Origin: Pedobacter cryoconitis
GTDB taxonomy: Bacteria > Bacteroidota > Bacteroidia > Sphingobacteriales > Sphingobacteriaceae
Direction: 5' to 3'
Length of the DNA stretch: 64,000 nt
Assembly (NCBI RefSeq): GCF_003259615.1
Contig: NZ_QLLR01000009.1
Span: 87,052 to 151,051 of the forward strand
Numbering within the stretch: position 1 is the first letter of the stretch; every line of letters begins with the position of its first letter. The position numbers and the translations under genes were made by a program. This document shows, one piece after another, positions 18,973 through 28,809 of the stretch. The notes below the pieces were generated by a model. It did not search any database and was not told where the DNA came from. It saw only the letters and a list, made by a program, of their open reading frames with translations.

Positions 18973-19494
18973 ATGAAAATTGCAACAGTCTTATTAACGA
19001 TTATATTATCCTTTAGTATTAACAAACAAAATAGAATTTTTCTTAGTCCAGAAATCAGTATTATACTACCTAAAGGAGCTAATGTGTTTGATGACCAGGA
19101 ATTTAAAGAAAGCATGAGTGCTTTCGGTACTGGAGATGCTTTTAAAAGAATTACAAAAGATATTTACAAGATTGATAACATCATTCTTCGTTTTTCAGTT
19201 GTAAACGGAGAAAGATCTTATGAGTATTTGCAATCAGAACAGCAATCTTATAAAAGATATTTGAAACCTACAGATGATAATGAGTATAACTCGGAAATTA
19301 AAAGTATTAAAGGTAATTTTTATTTAAATATTAGTTTTCACATTAAAACTTCAGGCCACAATAGAGCCAAAGTTTACAATCCTAAAACCAGGAAAATTTT
19401 CAATATTGAAATTGAATACAAATTAATAGCCGGTGAGAAAGAGAAAGCTGAGCAGATTCTTCAAGAAATACTGGAAAGCGCAGAGTTCAAATAA
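18973..19494 (+). CDS. Hypothetical secreted protein
   Basis: A 173-residue protein with a short hydrophobic N-terminus (residues 2-16) consistent with export. The rest, with PEISIILPKGANVFDD near 25-41, looks like a soluble alpha/beta domain. No family recognised. It ends 2 bp before the Nudix ORF. Confidence 0.5.
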   Translation: MKIATVLLTIILSFSINKQNRIFLSPEISIILPKGANVFDDQEFKESMSAFGTGDAFKRITKDIYKIDNIILRFSVVNGERSYEYLQSEQQSYKRYLKPTDDNEYNSEIKSIKGNFYLNISFHIKTSGHNRAKVYNPKTRKIFNIEIEYKLIAGEKEKAEQILQEILESAEFK

Positions 19495-19550
19495 TTATGA
19501 TTAGCCAATTTTCACCAGATCTTTTAAACAGATTCTTATATTGCCCCATA

Positions 19551-20288
19551 ATGAAACTAGACCAGGGGATAATAAAGAAAAGTAAATGGATGTGGGAAAA
19601 TTGCTTACCCCATATCTCTGTAGACAGCGTAGTATTCGGATTTCATGAAAACCAGCTCAAAGTCTTATTACTCAAAACGAACGCTGCTCAAAAGTGGTTA
19701 TTACCAGGCGGTTACATCCTTAAAAATGAAAACTTACAAGATGCCGCGCAACGTGTCCTTTTTGAACGCACTGGTGCAGAACGTGTATACTTACAAGAAT
19801 TCGGGGTATTTGGTGCATTAAACCGTTCTGAAGGGTTCTTTGAAGGTTATGAAGATGACCTGTGGTATAAACAACGTTTTATATCTGCAGGGTTTTACGC
19901 ACTTGTAGACTATACAGAAGTAAACGTGACCGCTGATGAATATAGTGAAACATGTGAATGGCGGAGTATTGATGACTTGCCGGAACTGGCGATGGACCAT
20001 CAACTGATCTATACAAATGCCTTAACTATATTAAGGCAACAATTAAGTTATAAACCAATTGGACTGAATTTACTTCCGGAGAAGTTTACACTGTCGGAAT
20101 TACAAAAGCTCTATGAAACTACATTGGGAAAACCACTCAACCGGGGTAATTTTTACCGCCGTATTATGCGTTTCGATATTCTGATCAAACAAGAAGACCT
20201 GCGTAAAGGCGGGGCGCATAAAGCACCCTACCTTTACAGCTTTGATCCTCTGAAATATCATGAGTCCCTGCAAGGACTCGATTGGTAA
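19551..20288 (+). CDS. NrtR-type Nudix-domain transcriptional regulator
   Basis: About 245 residues from the ATG at 19551 (MKLDQGIIKKSK); an in-frame ATG at 19497 would add 18. The N-terminal half is a Nudix fold with LPGGYILKNENLQDAA, but the catalytic box is degenerate (VLFERTG instead of REUxEExGU), as in the NrtR regulators that sense ADP-ribose. The C-terminal half (about 160-240) is a winged helix with TLSELQKLYETTLG. Possible role: sugar- or NAD-metabolism regulator. No obvious target gene is adjacent. Confidence 0.75.
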   Translation: MKLDQGIIKKSKWMWENCLPHISVDSVVFGFHENQLKVLLLKTNAAQKWLLPGGYILKNENLQDAAQRVLFERTGAERVYLQEFGVFGALNRSEGFFEGYEDDLWYKQRFISAGFYALVDYTEVNVTADEYSETCEWRSIDDLPELAMDHQLIYTNALTILRQQLSYKPIGLNLLPEKFTLSELQKLYETTLGKPLNRGNFYRRIMRFDILIKQEDLRKGGAHKAPYLYSFDPLKYHESLQGLDW

Positions 20289-20291
20289 TCG

Positions 20292-21698
20292 CTATTTCCA
20301 GCCACCACCTAATGCACGGTAAAGGTTAACCACAGCTTGCATTTTCTGCAAATGATCACTTACACCGCTTAATTGCGCTGCTAACAAACTTTGTTCTGAC
20401 GTTAATACATCAGTATAGTTTGTAGCAGAGCTAAAGCGTAATAAGTCTTGTGTGTAGTCAACTGCTTTTACTAGTGCCGCAACTTGTTTAGCTCTTGAAT
20501 CTTGTTTTTCAACCGCAGTCTGATAAGCATAAAGCGCATTTGAAACTTCTTGCCCTGCAACAAATAAACTTTGCTGGAAGTTATTTAATGCTTGTATTTG
20601 CAAGGATTGAGCAGTCTTTAAACGTGCTTTATTTAATCCCTGATTGAAAATCGGCTGGGTCAGCCCTCCTACTAAATTGTAGAAGACAGAGTGGTCAAAG
20701 AAGTCTTTCAATGTCAGGTTTGAAAAACCTGTTGAAGCTGTCAAAGTCAAACTTGGATAGAAATAAGTTTTAGCTAGGTTCGTGTTTTCAAAAGCGCCTC
20801 TGAAAGCAAGTTCAGCCTGTTGAACATCCGGACGGTTTTGCAATAACTGCGCAGGAACACCCGTCGCTAAATCTGAAGGAATAGCTTGCACTTCCATCGT
20901 ACTTCTGTCAATAGATCCAGGATTCTCAGCCAATAATATATGTATGGCATTCTCTGTTTCACGAATACTCCTTTTCAAGTCTGGTATAGAAACTTCAGTT
21001 GCATAACGACTGGCCTCACTTTGTACGACAGCTGCACCGTTAACTACTGCACCTTCTTTCAAAGCTTTCATAGTTTCTACATTTGCAATTCTGCTTTCCA
21101 GTGTCTTCTGAGTGATAGAGAGCTGCTGATCTAAAGCCAGCAATCCATAATAATTATTCGCAATATCAGCAATCAATTGGGTCTGAACAGCTTTCTTAGC
21201 CGCATCCGTTTCCAGGTATTTAGCTAAAGCCGCCCGTTTAGTACTACTTAGTTTACCCCAGATGTCCGCTTCCCACGAAGTACTCATGGTTAACTTGTAG
21301 GTATTGGTCACCGTATTGATATTAATTCCCGGAGGAAAGTTTAAACCCGCATTAGATTGTTTACTTCTTGTTGCATTGGCATCTGCACTCAAAGTAGGAA
21401 GAAAAGCCAGTTTAGCCTGTTGCAAGGTAGCCTGAGCCTGCAGAATATTCTGAATAGCATTCTTCAGGTTTACATTCTGATCAAGACCTTTTTGGATCAG
21501 GACTTTGAGCTTCTCATCTGTGAACAGCTGCTGCCATGGCTGATTAGCCATGGTCAAAGAGTCTGTTGCATTTTGTCCGCGATACAGTCCGTCAGTTTGC
21601 ACCTTGGGTCTTTCGTAGGTTTTTGTCACTGAACATGCGCTGAAAAAGGTTGCGGCGACCAGTAAAGCAAAAACCTGTTTGTTATATTTATGAGTCAT
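20292..21698 (-). CDS. RND efflux outer-membrane channel (TolC/OprM family lipoprotein)
   Basis: A 468-residue outer-membrane factor with a lipobox (FFSAC, Cys22). Two repeated long-helix/beta-hairpin halves are visible, with the NodT-type motif PDVQQAEL and coiled-coil heptads about 55-90, 180-230 and 390-440. Last gene of an operon with the RND pump and adaptor (28 bp gap) and so the exit duct of that pump. Confidence 0.92.
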   Translation of the reverse strand: MTHKYNKQVFALLVAATFFSACSVTKTYERPKVQTDGLYRGQNATDSLTMANQPWQQLFTDEKLKVLIQKGLDQNVNLKNAIQNILQAQATLQQAKLAFLPTLSADANATRSKQSNAGLNFPPGININTVTNTYKLTMSTSWEADIWGKLSSTKRAALAKYLETDAAKKAVQTQLIADIANNYYGLLALDQQLSITQKTLESRIANVETMKALKEGAVVNGAAVVQSEASRYATEVSIPDLKRSIRETENAIHILLAENPGSIDRSTMEVQAIPSDLATGVPAQLLQNRPDVQQAELAFRGAFENTNLAKTYFYPSLTLTASTGFSNLTLKDFFDHSVFYNLVGGLTQPIFNQGLNKARLKTAQSLQIQALNNFQQSLFVAGQEVSNALYAYQTAVEKQDSRAKQVAALVKAVDYTQDLLRFSSATNYTDVLTSEQSLLAAQLSGVSDHLQKMQAVVNLYRALGGGWK

Positions 21699-21726
21699 CT
21701 TATTCTGTTCTAAAATTTAAAATCAA

Positions 21727-24700
21727 CTAAGCGGTTGGCGGTTCAAGAAGTTTGTGCTCTTCTGCACCTTCTATCCTTTTAGTTTCATGTACTTCTTCTT
21801 CTTCCTCATCATCGTCGTAGCTTTTTCTCGCTGGTCCGCTGATTTTCTCTTGTAAAGTCTGGAATATGATAAACAATACAGGGATCACAAATACCCCCAG
21901 GATTGTTCCGATCAGCATTCCCCCTACCGCACCAGTACCAATTGATTTATTACCAACCGCACCTGCACCTGTAGAAAACATCAGTGGCACCAGTCCGAAG
22001 ATAAAGGCAAAGGAAGTCATCAGAATTGGTCTTAAACGTGCAACTGCACCTTCAATCGCGGCCTGTACAATCGGCATCCCATTTCTTCTTCTATCCAAAG
22101 CAAACTCTACAATCAGAATTCCATTTTTAGCCAGTAACCCGATCAGCATGATCAGGGAAATCTGCAGATAAATATTACTGTTCAGCTTAAAGATAATGGA
22201 GAAAAGATAAGCTCCTGCCAGTCCAAACGGAATTGATAACAATACAGCGAATGGAAGAATATAACTTTCGTATTGTGCACTTAATAAAAAGTATACAAAG
22301 ATAAGACACAGCGCAAAGATAAATATCGTTTCACTACCTGAAGCCAGCTCTTCTCTTGTCAAACCTGAGAAGTCAAAGCCATATCCGGCAGGTAACGTTG
22401 AAGCTGCTACTTCCTGAATCGCTTTAATTGCATCACCAGAACTGAAACCTGGGTTTGGCGCTCCTGTGATAGATATAGAACTGAATAAATTGAACCTTGA
22501 AATAGATTCCGGGCCATATACCCTGGTCATTTTCACAAATTCTGTAATCGGTGCCATATTACCAGCGTTATTTCTTACAAATATTTTGCTCAATCCTTCA
22601 GGATTCGTCCGGTATTCGGCTGCTGCCTGAACCATTACTCTATATTGCTTACCAAACTTGTTAAAGTTAGAGGCGTATAATCCACCATAATAACCTTGCA
22701 TAGTCTGTAAAACAGTATTGACACTCACACCAGCATCTTTACATTTCTCTAAATTTACATCCATCAGATATTGCGGGAAACCCGGATTAAAAGGTGTTGT
22801 CGCATATTGAATCTCAGGACGCTTCGCCAGTGCCGCAAGGAAAGTATTATTTACCTTGAAGAATTCATCCGTAGTGTGTCCGCCTTTATCCTGTAACTGG
22901 AACTCAAATCCACCACTCTGACCAAATCCCTGGATAGTTGGAGGAGAGATAAAGAAGATACTCGCTTCTCTGATTCCTGCTGTTTTAGCAAAAAGTTGTC
23001 CGATTACCTGGTCTACACTCAATTTACGGTCATCCCAGGTTTTTAATTTCAGAATAACCATACTGTAAGCACTACCAGCACCAGCAGTAAAATTCTGACC
23101 TACAATACGCAACGTATTTTGAACGCCGGGTATGGTATGCGCAATACTGTCTACCTGTTTAGCAACCGCTGCTGAACGTTCCATAGAAGCCGAAGGAGGC
23201 AAACTGATATTCGTAAATATCGTTCCCTGATCTTCTGCGGGTACAAACGCCGAAGGAGTAGTTTTCATCATATAAACCAGTGCCGCACCTGCAATAGCAA
23301 TACTTGCTAAAACTATCCATTTCTTAACCGAAAGAAACTGTACTGAACGTTTATACTTATTAGTTACATTATCAAAAGCAACGTTAAAGGCAGTATAAAA
23401 TCTTTGAATGAAAGTCTGATTTTCGTGGTCGTCAGCATGTGGTTTCAAGAGCAAAGCACAAAGCGCAGGACTTAAAGTCAAAGCGTTTATTGCCGATAAA
23501 ATAATCGCTACGGCCAGTGTAATACCAAATTGCTTATAAAATACCCCGGTAGAACCTGTAATAAAAGTTACCGGAATAAATACAGCCGCCATAACTAATG
23601 TAATCGAGATAATCGCTCCCGATATTTCACTCATGGCATCAATGGTCGCTTTCTTAGCCGATTTATAACCGTGGTCTAGCTTCGCATGGACCGCCTCGAC
23701 GACTACAATCGCATCATCGACCACAATACCGATGGCGAGTACCATCGCAAAAAGTGTCAATAAGTTAATTGTAAAACCGAATAAGTTCAGGAAAAAGAAG
23801 GTACCAATAATAGCTACCGGAACCGCAATTGCCGGCACCAAAGTAGATCTTAAATCTTGAAGGAAGATAAATACAACGATAAATACTAAGATAAAAGCTT
23901 CAATCAGTGTATGAATTACTTTATCAATTGAAGCATCAAGATTCTCATTTACATCGACCAGCGTTGTATATTTTACGCCTTTAGGGAAGGTTTTGGCAGC
24001 CTCTTCAATGATCTTTTTTGAATTGTTGATTACGTCCCTTGCATTCGAACCAGGTGTCTGACTAATAGCCACACCTACTGATTCTTTACCATTGGTTTCA
24101 ATGGTAGCGGTATAACTTAATGCCCCCAATTCAACTTTGGCTACATCTTTTAAGCGTAATAATTGACCGTTACCAGCAGATTTAATAATGATATTCTCAA
24201 ATTCTGTAGCTGTGGTTAAACGGCCTTTATATTTAATTACATATTGAAATGCCTGGTTACCGTTTTCACCGAATTTACCCGGTGCAGCTTCAATATTCTG
24301 TTCTGCCAGTGCAGCAGAAATATCACTAGGTATCAAACTATACTGTTGCATCATATCAGGCTTTAACCAGATACGCATCGAATAATCTTTAGAGCCGAAA
24401 ACTGTCGCGTCCCCTACTCCGGTAACACGTTGTATTTGTGGCACCAAATTGATCTTTGCATAGTTTTGCAGGAAAGTCTGATCATAAGTTTTATCATCAC
24501 TGTATAAAGCAAAAATTAACAGGTTACTACTTTGACTTTTCGTTACCGTTACCCCGGCCTGAGTTACCTCTGCTGGTAATAAACTTGTTGCTCTGGATAC
24601 CCTGTTCTGCACATTTACCGCTGCTAAATCGGGATCTGTTCCTACTTTAAAGTAAATTTTAATACTTGCTGCACCGTCATTGGTTGCCGTAGAAGTCATG

Positions 24701-24930
24701 TAAGTCATGTTTTCTACCCCATTGATCTGCTCTTCGAGCGGAATAACGATACTTTTTAAAACCACATCCGCATTCGCACCAGTATAACTGGCAGAAACGT
24801 TGACCGTAGGTGGGGCAATATCTGGATACTGCGCAATTGGCAGTGACGTGAGTCCGAGTATCCCCAGAATAACAATAATCACAGAGATTACCGTGGAGAG
24901 TACTGGTCTTTGTATGAATATTTTAAACAT
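21727..24930 (-). CDS. RND multidrug efflux permease (AcrB/HAE1 family)
   Basis: A 1067-residue pump with 12 TM helices in the classic 1+5+1+5 pattern. It has the N-terminal FIQRPVLSTVISV motif, the TM4 proton-relay segment GIVVDDAIVVVEAVHAKLD with the two adjacent aspartates, and the C-terminal repeat GLLAKNGILIVEFA. Drug-proton antiporter of the inner membrane. The C-terminus carries an unusually acidic YDDDEEEEE tail. Sits 6 bp downstream of the adaptor gene. Confidence 0.95.
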   Translation of the reverse strand: MFKIFIQRPVLSTVISVIIVILGILGLTSLPIAQYPDIAPPTVNVSASYTGANADVVLKSIVIPLEEQINGVENMTYMTSTATNDGAASIKIYFKVGTDPDLAAVNVQNRVSRATSLLPAEVTQAGVTVTKSQSSNLLIFALYSDDKTYDQTFLQNYAKINLVPQIQRVTGVGDATVFGSKDYSMRIWLKPDMMQQYSLIPSDISAALAEQNIEAAPGKFGENGNQAFQYVIKYKGRLTTATEFENIIIKSAGNGQLLRLKDVAKVELGALSYTATIETNGKESVGVAISQTPGSNARDVINNSKKIIEEAAKTFPKGVKYTTLVDVNENLDASIDKVIHTLIEAFILVFIVVFIFLQDLRSTLVPAIAVPVAIIGTFFFLNLFGFTINLLTLFAMVLAIGIVVDDAIVVVEAVHAKLDHGYKSAKKATIDAMSEISGAIISITLVMAAVFIPVTFITGSTGVFYKQFGITLAVAIILSAINALTLSPALCALLLKPHADDHENQTFIQRFYTAFNVAFDNVTNKYKRSVQFLSVKKWIVLASIAIAGAALVYMMKTTPSAFVPAEDQGTIFTNISLPPSASMERSAAVAKQVDSIAHTIPGVQNTLRIVGQNFTAGAGSAYSMVILKLKTWDDRKLSVDQVIGQLFAKTAGIREASIFFISPPTIQGFGQSGGFEFQLQDKGGHTTDEFFKVNNTFLAALAKRPEIQYATTPFNPGFPQYLMDVNLEKCKDAGVSVNTVLQTMQGYYGGLYASNFNKFGKQYRVMVQAAAEYRTNPEGLSKIFVRNNAGNMAPITEFVKMTRVYGPESISRFNLFSSISITGAPNPGFSSGDAIKAIQEVAASTLPAGYGFDFSGLTREELASGSETIFIFALCLIFVYFLLSAQYESYILPFAVLLSIPFGLAGAYLFSIIFKLNSNIYLQISLIMLIGLLAKNGILIVEFALDRRRNGMPIVQAAIEGAVARLRPILMTSFAFIFGLVPLMFSTGAGAVGNKSIGTGAVGGMLIGTILGVFVIPVLFIIFQTLQEKISGPARKSYDDDEEEEEVHETKRIEGAEEHKLLEPPTA

Positions 24931-24936
24931 TTGCTT

Positions 24937-26100
24937 TTATTTTAAGTCTGCGTAGACAGTTTCCGGGTTTTCAGCATTCGCTTTAATCTGCGTGCCGTCT
25001 TTTAGAGTTGCTACTCCTTCTAATACTATTTGATCTCCTGCTTTTAAGCCGTTTTCTACTACGAAGAAATTACCAGCTGTATTTTCCATTACTGTTACTG
25101 CAACATTTTTAGTCTTGCCGTCTTGTCCCACAACCACAACAAAGCGTTTATCCTGTAATTCGAAAGTTGCACTTTGAGGAACCAGAATTGCATCTTTCAC
25201 TGCATTAGGAATTCTTACGGTAGCACTGCTTCCACTGCGGATCACACCTTTAGGATTAGGAAAACGGGCCCTGATATTTGCTGACCCTGTAGCGGTATTG
25301 ATTAATCCGTTTACGGTTTCTATACGGCCTTCTTCGGTATAAGGTGATCCGTCAGAAAGTAACAAAGAAACTTTAGGTAGTTTAGCAAGTTTCTGTGCAA
25401 AAGAACCGCTGCCGTCTTTAGTGAAATCGAGCAATAGTTTTTCATTCAGTGCAAAATAAGCATATACGTTACCAATACTGGAAACCGTAGTTAAAGGATC
25501 TGCAGTTGTACTGCTCACCAAACTTCCTAAACGAAAAGGAATAGAGCCTACTACTCCATTTACGGGACTTGTCACGGTAGTAAATCCTAAATTCGTTTTA
25601 GCATTAACTAAACTGGCCTTTGCAGTCGCTACAGCTGCTTGTGCAGACTCATAAGTATACTGTGCTGATTCGAGCTCGTATTTACTCACAATATCTTTAT
25701 CTACCAGTGGTTTTACTTTATTGATAGCCAGTTTCGCTGCATTCAATTGTGCCATTGCGTTTGCGATGCTTGCATTAGCTGTTCTGACTTCCTGTTCGTA
25801 TTGCGGAGCACTGATTTTGAATAACGGCTGGCCGATCTTCACAACAGCACCTTCATCCACAAATATTTTGTCGATGTAGCCATCCACTCTTGGCCTGATC
25901 TCAATATTCTGCTGGCCTTGTATGCTTGCAGGATAGTCTGTATTTAAGGTAGCAGATCTGGGTTCCAGTTTCAGGACTTTGTATTCCTTAACCTGCCCAG
26001 CTGCGGCTGCGGCCTGTGCGGCCTTATTTTTGTCGTTGCCACATGAGGCGAGGGTTAATCCTGTAATGAACAGGAGCCCAATCTGTATTGATGTTTTCAT
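24937..26100 (-). CDS. RND efflux periplasmic adaptor (AcrA family lipoprotein)
   Basis: A 387-residue membrane-fusion protein with lipobox LASC (Cys20). Order: barrel strand, lipoyl half (QNIEIRPRVDGYIDKIFV), long alpha hairpin (about 95-165), second lipoyl half (FTTVTSPVNGVVGS), then beta-barrel and membrane-proximal domains. Links the pump to the outer-membrane channel encoded downstream. Confidence 0.94.
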   Translation of the reverse strand: MKTSIQIGLLFITGLTLASCGNDKNKAAQAAAAAGQVKEYKVLKLEPRSATLNTDYPASIQGQQNIEIRPRVDGYIDKIFVDEGAVVKIGQPLFKISAPQYEQEVRTANASIANAMAQLNAAKLAINKVKPLVDKDIVSKYELESAQYTYESAQAAVATAKASLVNAKTNLGFTTVTSPVNGVVGSIPFRLGSLVSSTTADPLTTVSSIGNVYAYFALNEKLLLDFTKDGSGSFAQKLAKLPKVSLLLSDGSPYTEEGRIETVNGLINTATGSANIRARFPNPKGVIRSGSSATVRIPNAVKDAILVPQSATFELQDKRFVVVVGQDGKTKNVAVTVMENTAGNFFVVENGLKAGDQIVLEGVATLKDGTQIKANAENPETVYADLK

Positions 26101-26153
26101 ATTTACTTTTTCTTGCTGATTGGTTTCTATTGTGAATTAATATTGAATACGAT

Positions 26154-26747
26154 TTATTTTGCGGGATAGATCATGTCAAAAATGAGCTGTTTTCTTTGTT
26201 TCATTAGCTTATGGTACTCGTGATCACTTATTTTCATAAAGCTTTTACTCAGATTAGCTGATAGTAAAGGATAAGCCATTAAGGCAAACAAGTTCATCAT
26301 GTAGTGGCGGGGGTCCATAACCTGGATATTCCCTTTGTCCATTTCTTCTTTTATTTCGGCCAGAAATGGTTTAGTGTGGGTGTCATGAACCTGGTCTGCA
26401 TGCTCCTGGTTATAGCGGTTAGTTTCGGTAATCAGAAACAATTCCCGGTAAGGATAGGCTATCGTCTGATCCATGAAAACATTGATCAGTTTTTTTAATT
26501 TTTCTTTAAATGGCTGCTTTCCCGTAAAAGCGTCCGACATCATCTGACGCAGTTCATTCATAGCTTCTTCAGTTACCTGCTCAAATAATAGTTTCCTGGA
26601 CCTGAAATAATAATGTACAAGAGTTCTGTTTACTCCGGCGGCATCTGCAATATCCTGAGTTGTGGCATGCAGCTTCCCGTCCGCAAAAAATATCTTCTTG
26701 GCTGTATCTTTAATTAATTGCTCTGTTCCTTTGTCTTTTATTGGCAT
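26154..26747 (-). CDS. TetR-family regulator of the efflux operon
   Basis: A 197-residue TetR protein. The N-terminal helix-turn-helix is at about 10-55 (TTQDIADAAGVNRTLVHYYF) and an all-alpha ligand domain follows. It lies immediately upstream of the RND operon on the same strand, so it is probably its repressor. Confidence 0.9.
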   Translation of the reverse strand: MPIKDKGTEQLIKDTAKKIFFADGKLHATTQDIADAAGVNRTLVHYYFRSRKLLFEQVTEEAMNELRQMMSDAFTGKQPFKEKLKKLINVFMDQTIAYPYRELFLITETNRYNQEHADQVHDTHTKPFLAEIKEEMDKGNIQVMDPRHYMMNLFALMAYPLLSANLSKSFMKISDHEYHKLMKQRKQLIFDMIYPAK

Positions 26748-27103
26748 CGCAGCTTGTTTTTAATATTAATGTTTGACAACTTTGTTAAACAAAGATATTA
26801 GCAAATAGCCGGCTTTTTATCACAATATTGCAATCAAAGCCAAGCTTAAACACGTTTATTATTTTAGTAATAATCGATTATAAGGCCAAATTATATAAAC
26901 AGAGCTAGTTAAAAAAGAGAAATTGACGAGCAGGTCAAACAAACCGACGAACAGCAGTTTTAACAGGATTTAGCGAATTGTATATAAATCAGCTAAAGAA
27001 TAATTTTTGCTACATTTAGTAATGAAAAGAATAATTTTTGGTTAATCCGCACAGATACCATTGAGCTGGATAAATTAAGGTGGCCAGAAAGCCAGGACAA
27101 TAA
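26748..27103. other. Gene-free interval upstream of the TetR-RND operon
   Basis: About 350 AT-rich bases. The part near 26760-26800 is expected to hold the TetR promoter/operator, but I see no clear palindrome. Bases about 26,995-27,105 can be read on the plus strand as a short start-less frame (WLIRTDTIELDKLRW...) ending in TAA, possibly a remnant of a lost gene; weak. Confidence 0.35.
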
Positions 27104-27141
27104 TAATTAAGGTGCTGTAAACAATTACAGCACCTTAATTA
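27104..27141. terminator. Terminator of the SGNH hydrolase gene
   Basis: 17-bp stem TAATTAAGGTGCTGTAA / TTACAGCACCTTAATTA around ACAA, starting 5 bp past the stop of the minus-strand gene. Confidence 0.8.
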
Positions 27142-27145
27142 TAGC

Positions 27146-27823
27146 TTAATCTTTTAATAAGTAAGGTTTCAATAATTTATTCCAGATTTCATACCCGGAC
27201 GCATTCATATGCAGCATATCTTCTTTAAATAATTTAGGTTGCATTTCTCCTTTTTTATCAAACATAGGCTTGTATATATCAAGAAATACGGTGTTCTTTT
27301 CCCCTTTTAGAAATTCTTGTACCAATTGATTAGCTTTTACCCCTTTTGATAAGTACTGAACTCTGGAAGGACTTGCTTTAATCGCAATATAAATGATAGG
27401 AACAATGGGTAGTTTCGCTCTTATATCAGTATAAAGCTTTTTAAAGCTCTGGAATACTTCATCACCGGATGCTGCTTTTATCAAATCATTTTCACCTACA
27501 TAAATAATCAACTGTTTAGGGTGATAAGGAAAAACAATATCCTCCAGGTAACGGTCTACGTCACTGGTTACTGCGCCGCCTATCCCCCTGTTTAATACGG
27601 TATAATCTTTAAATGTTTTAGTAAAATCGACCCATAACCTGATCGAAGAACTCCCAATAAATAATATGGGATCTTTTGGAGGGGTGTAAACTCTGTCATA
27701 TTGTTTGATAGCTTGTATATCTTCCCAAAATGCAGGCTTATCCTGTGCAAAAGAATTGAAATTAAATAGTAAAACGAATGTGGAGCTAAACGCGATTGCC
27801 TTAAAAATTTTCAACATCCCCAA
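27146..27823 (-). CDS. Secreted SGNH/GDSL hydrolase
   Basis: A 225-residue esterase-like protein with a signal peptide (to about AQ27). Block I is LFIGSSSIRLW with the nucleophile Ser, block III VGENDLIKAASG and block V DMLHMNASGY with the Asp-x-x-His dyad. This subgroup usually deacylates lipids or carbohydrates; substrate unknown. Its start is 20 bp from the end of the LysR gene on the same strand. Confidence 0.87.
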   Translation of the reverse strand: MGMLKIFKAIAFSSTFVLLFNFNSFAQDKPAFWEDIQAIKQYDRVYTPPKDPILFIGSSSIRLWVDFTKTFKDYTVLNRGIGGAVTSDVDRYLEDIVFPYHPKQLIIYVGENDLIKAASGDEVFQSFKKLYTDIRAKLPIVPIIYIAIKASPSRVQYLSKGVKANQLVQEFLKGEKNTVFLDIYKPMFDKKGEMQPKLFKEDMLHMNASGYEIWNKLLKPYLLKD

Positions 27824-27843
27824 AACTATCTATAATAATAGCA

Positions 27844-28734
27844 TCAGACAAGCATTTCCAATAAATAAGGTAACGCAGGATTATCATTGGTCTTTTTCCA
27901 TACCGCATACAATTCTGTTTGTTGTGGTATGTTTTTCAATTCAATAAATTTCACCCCCGGATTCCCGGAAGTAGCCAGCGAGGTCGGAATGATAGATAGT
28001 CCCATCCCGTTCTCCACGAGTTTGAATATGGTTGGCGCATGAATAGAGCGATGTGATAACTTGGGTGTAAAACCCTGATCAGCACATAAATTAATGATCT
28101 GCTGATAATAAAGCTGGCTCTGGTCATTGGGGAAAAGAATAAAATATTCATCTTTTAATTCGCCTATATGCTTGAAAACTGAGGCAGACATCGGATGATC
28201 TGCCGGCAATACCAGCGTAAAAGTTTCTTTATAAACACTTTTGATCATCATATCTTGTCCCACCTGATTAGAACGCATAAACCCAAGGTCAATATCCCCC
28301 TTTTCCAGTGCCAGCAGCTGTTCTTTATTGGTGAGCTCTTCTAAATGGAATTCAATATTCGGACAATCGCTGTTGAACTGTTTCAGCAAAACGGGCAATA
28401 TAGACTGCATTGCCGAGGCTACAAAACTAATTCCAAGCTGCCCGGTATTCCCTTTTTGAAGAAGTTGTACATTATTAACGGCTATTTGCATTTTCTGGAT
28501 GACCTGAACGGCATCTTTATAAAAGAGTTTTCCGGCTTCGTTTAAAACTACACGTTTATTGTTGCGGTCAAACAAAGAATGCCCAAGGTATTGTTCCAGC
28601 TGTTTAATCTGCTGGCTCAAAGCCGACTGAGATATAAATAGCTTCTCAGCTGCCTTCCGGTAATGCAGTTCTTCGGCCAGTAATTTAAAATAATTTAAAT
28701 GTCTTAGCTCTATTTGATTAGTGATACTTATCAT
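27844..28734 (-). CDS. LysR-family regulator, divergent from the lysine-degradation operon
   Basis: A 296-residue LysR protein. N-terminal winged HTH (ELRHLNYFKLLAEELHY... about 8-65, with SQSALSQQIKQLE) and a C-terminal periplasmic-binding-like effector domain. It shares a 75-bp intergenic region with the saccharopine dehydrogenase gene, the classical divergent layout in which the LysR protein controls the facing operon. Confidence 0.9.
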   Translation of the reverse strand: MISITNQIELRHLNYFKLLAEELHYRKAAEKLFISQSALSQQIKQLEQYLGHSLFDRNNKRVVLNEAGKLFYKDAVQVIQKMQIAVNNVQLLQKGNTGQLGISFVASAMQSILPVLLKQFNSDCPNIEFHLEELTNKEQLLALEKGDIDLGFMRSNQVGQDMMIKSVYKETFTLVLPADHPMSASVFKHIGELKDEYFILFPNDQSQLYYQQIINLCADQGFTPKLSHRSIHAPTIFKLVENGMGLSIIPTSLATSGNPGVKFIELKNIPQQTELYAVWKKTNDNPALPYLLEMLV

Positions 28735-28809
28735 AGTTTAAGTAATCAGAATTATTACTAATGGTAAAACTAATGATATTTGAGATTGTAAACCAAAATA
28801 AACTTTATA
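28735..28809. promoter_or_regulatory. Divergent promoter region of LysR and the lysine operon
   Basis: 75 bp between two divergent start codons. It contains AGTAATcagaATTATTACT, a near-dyad of the T-N11-A kind that LysR proteins bind. Assignment by position. Confidence 0.45.
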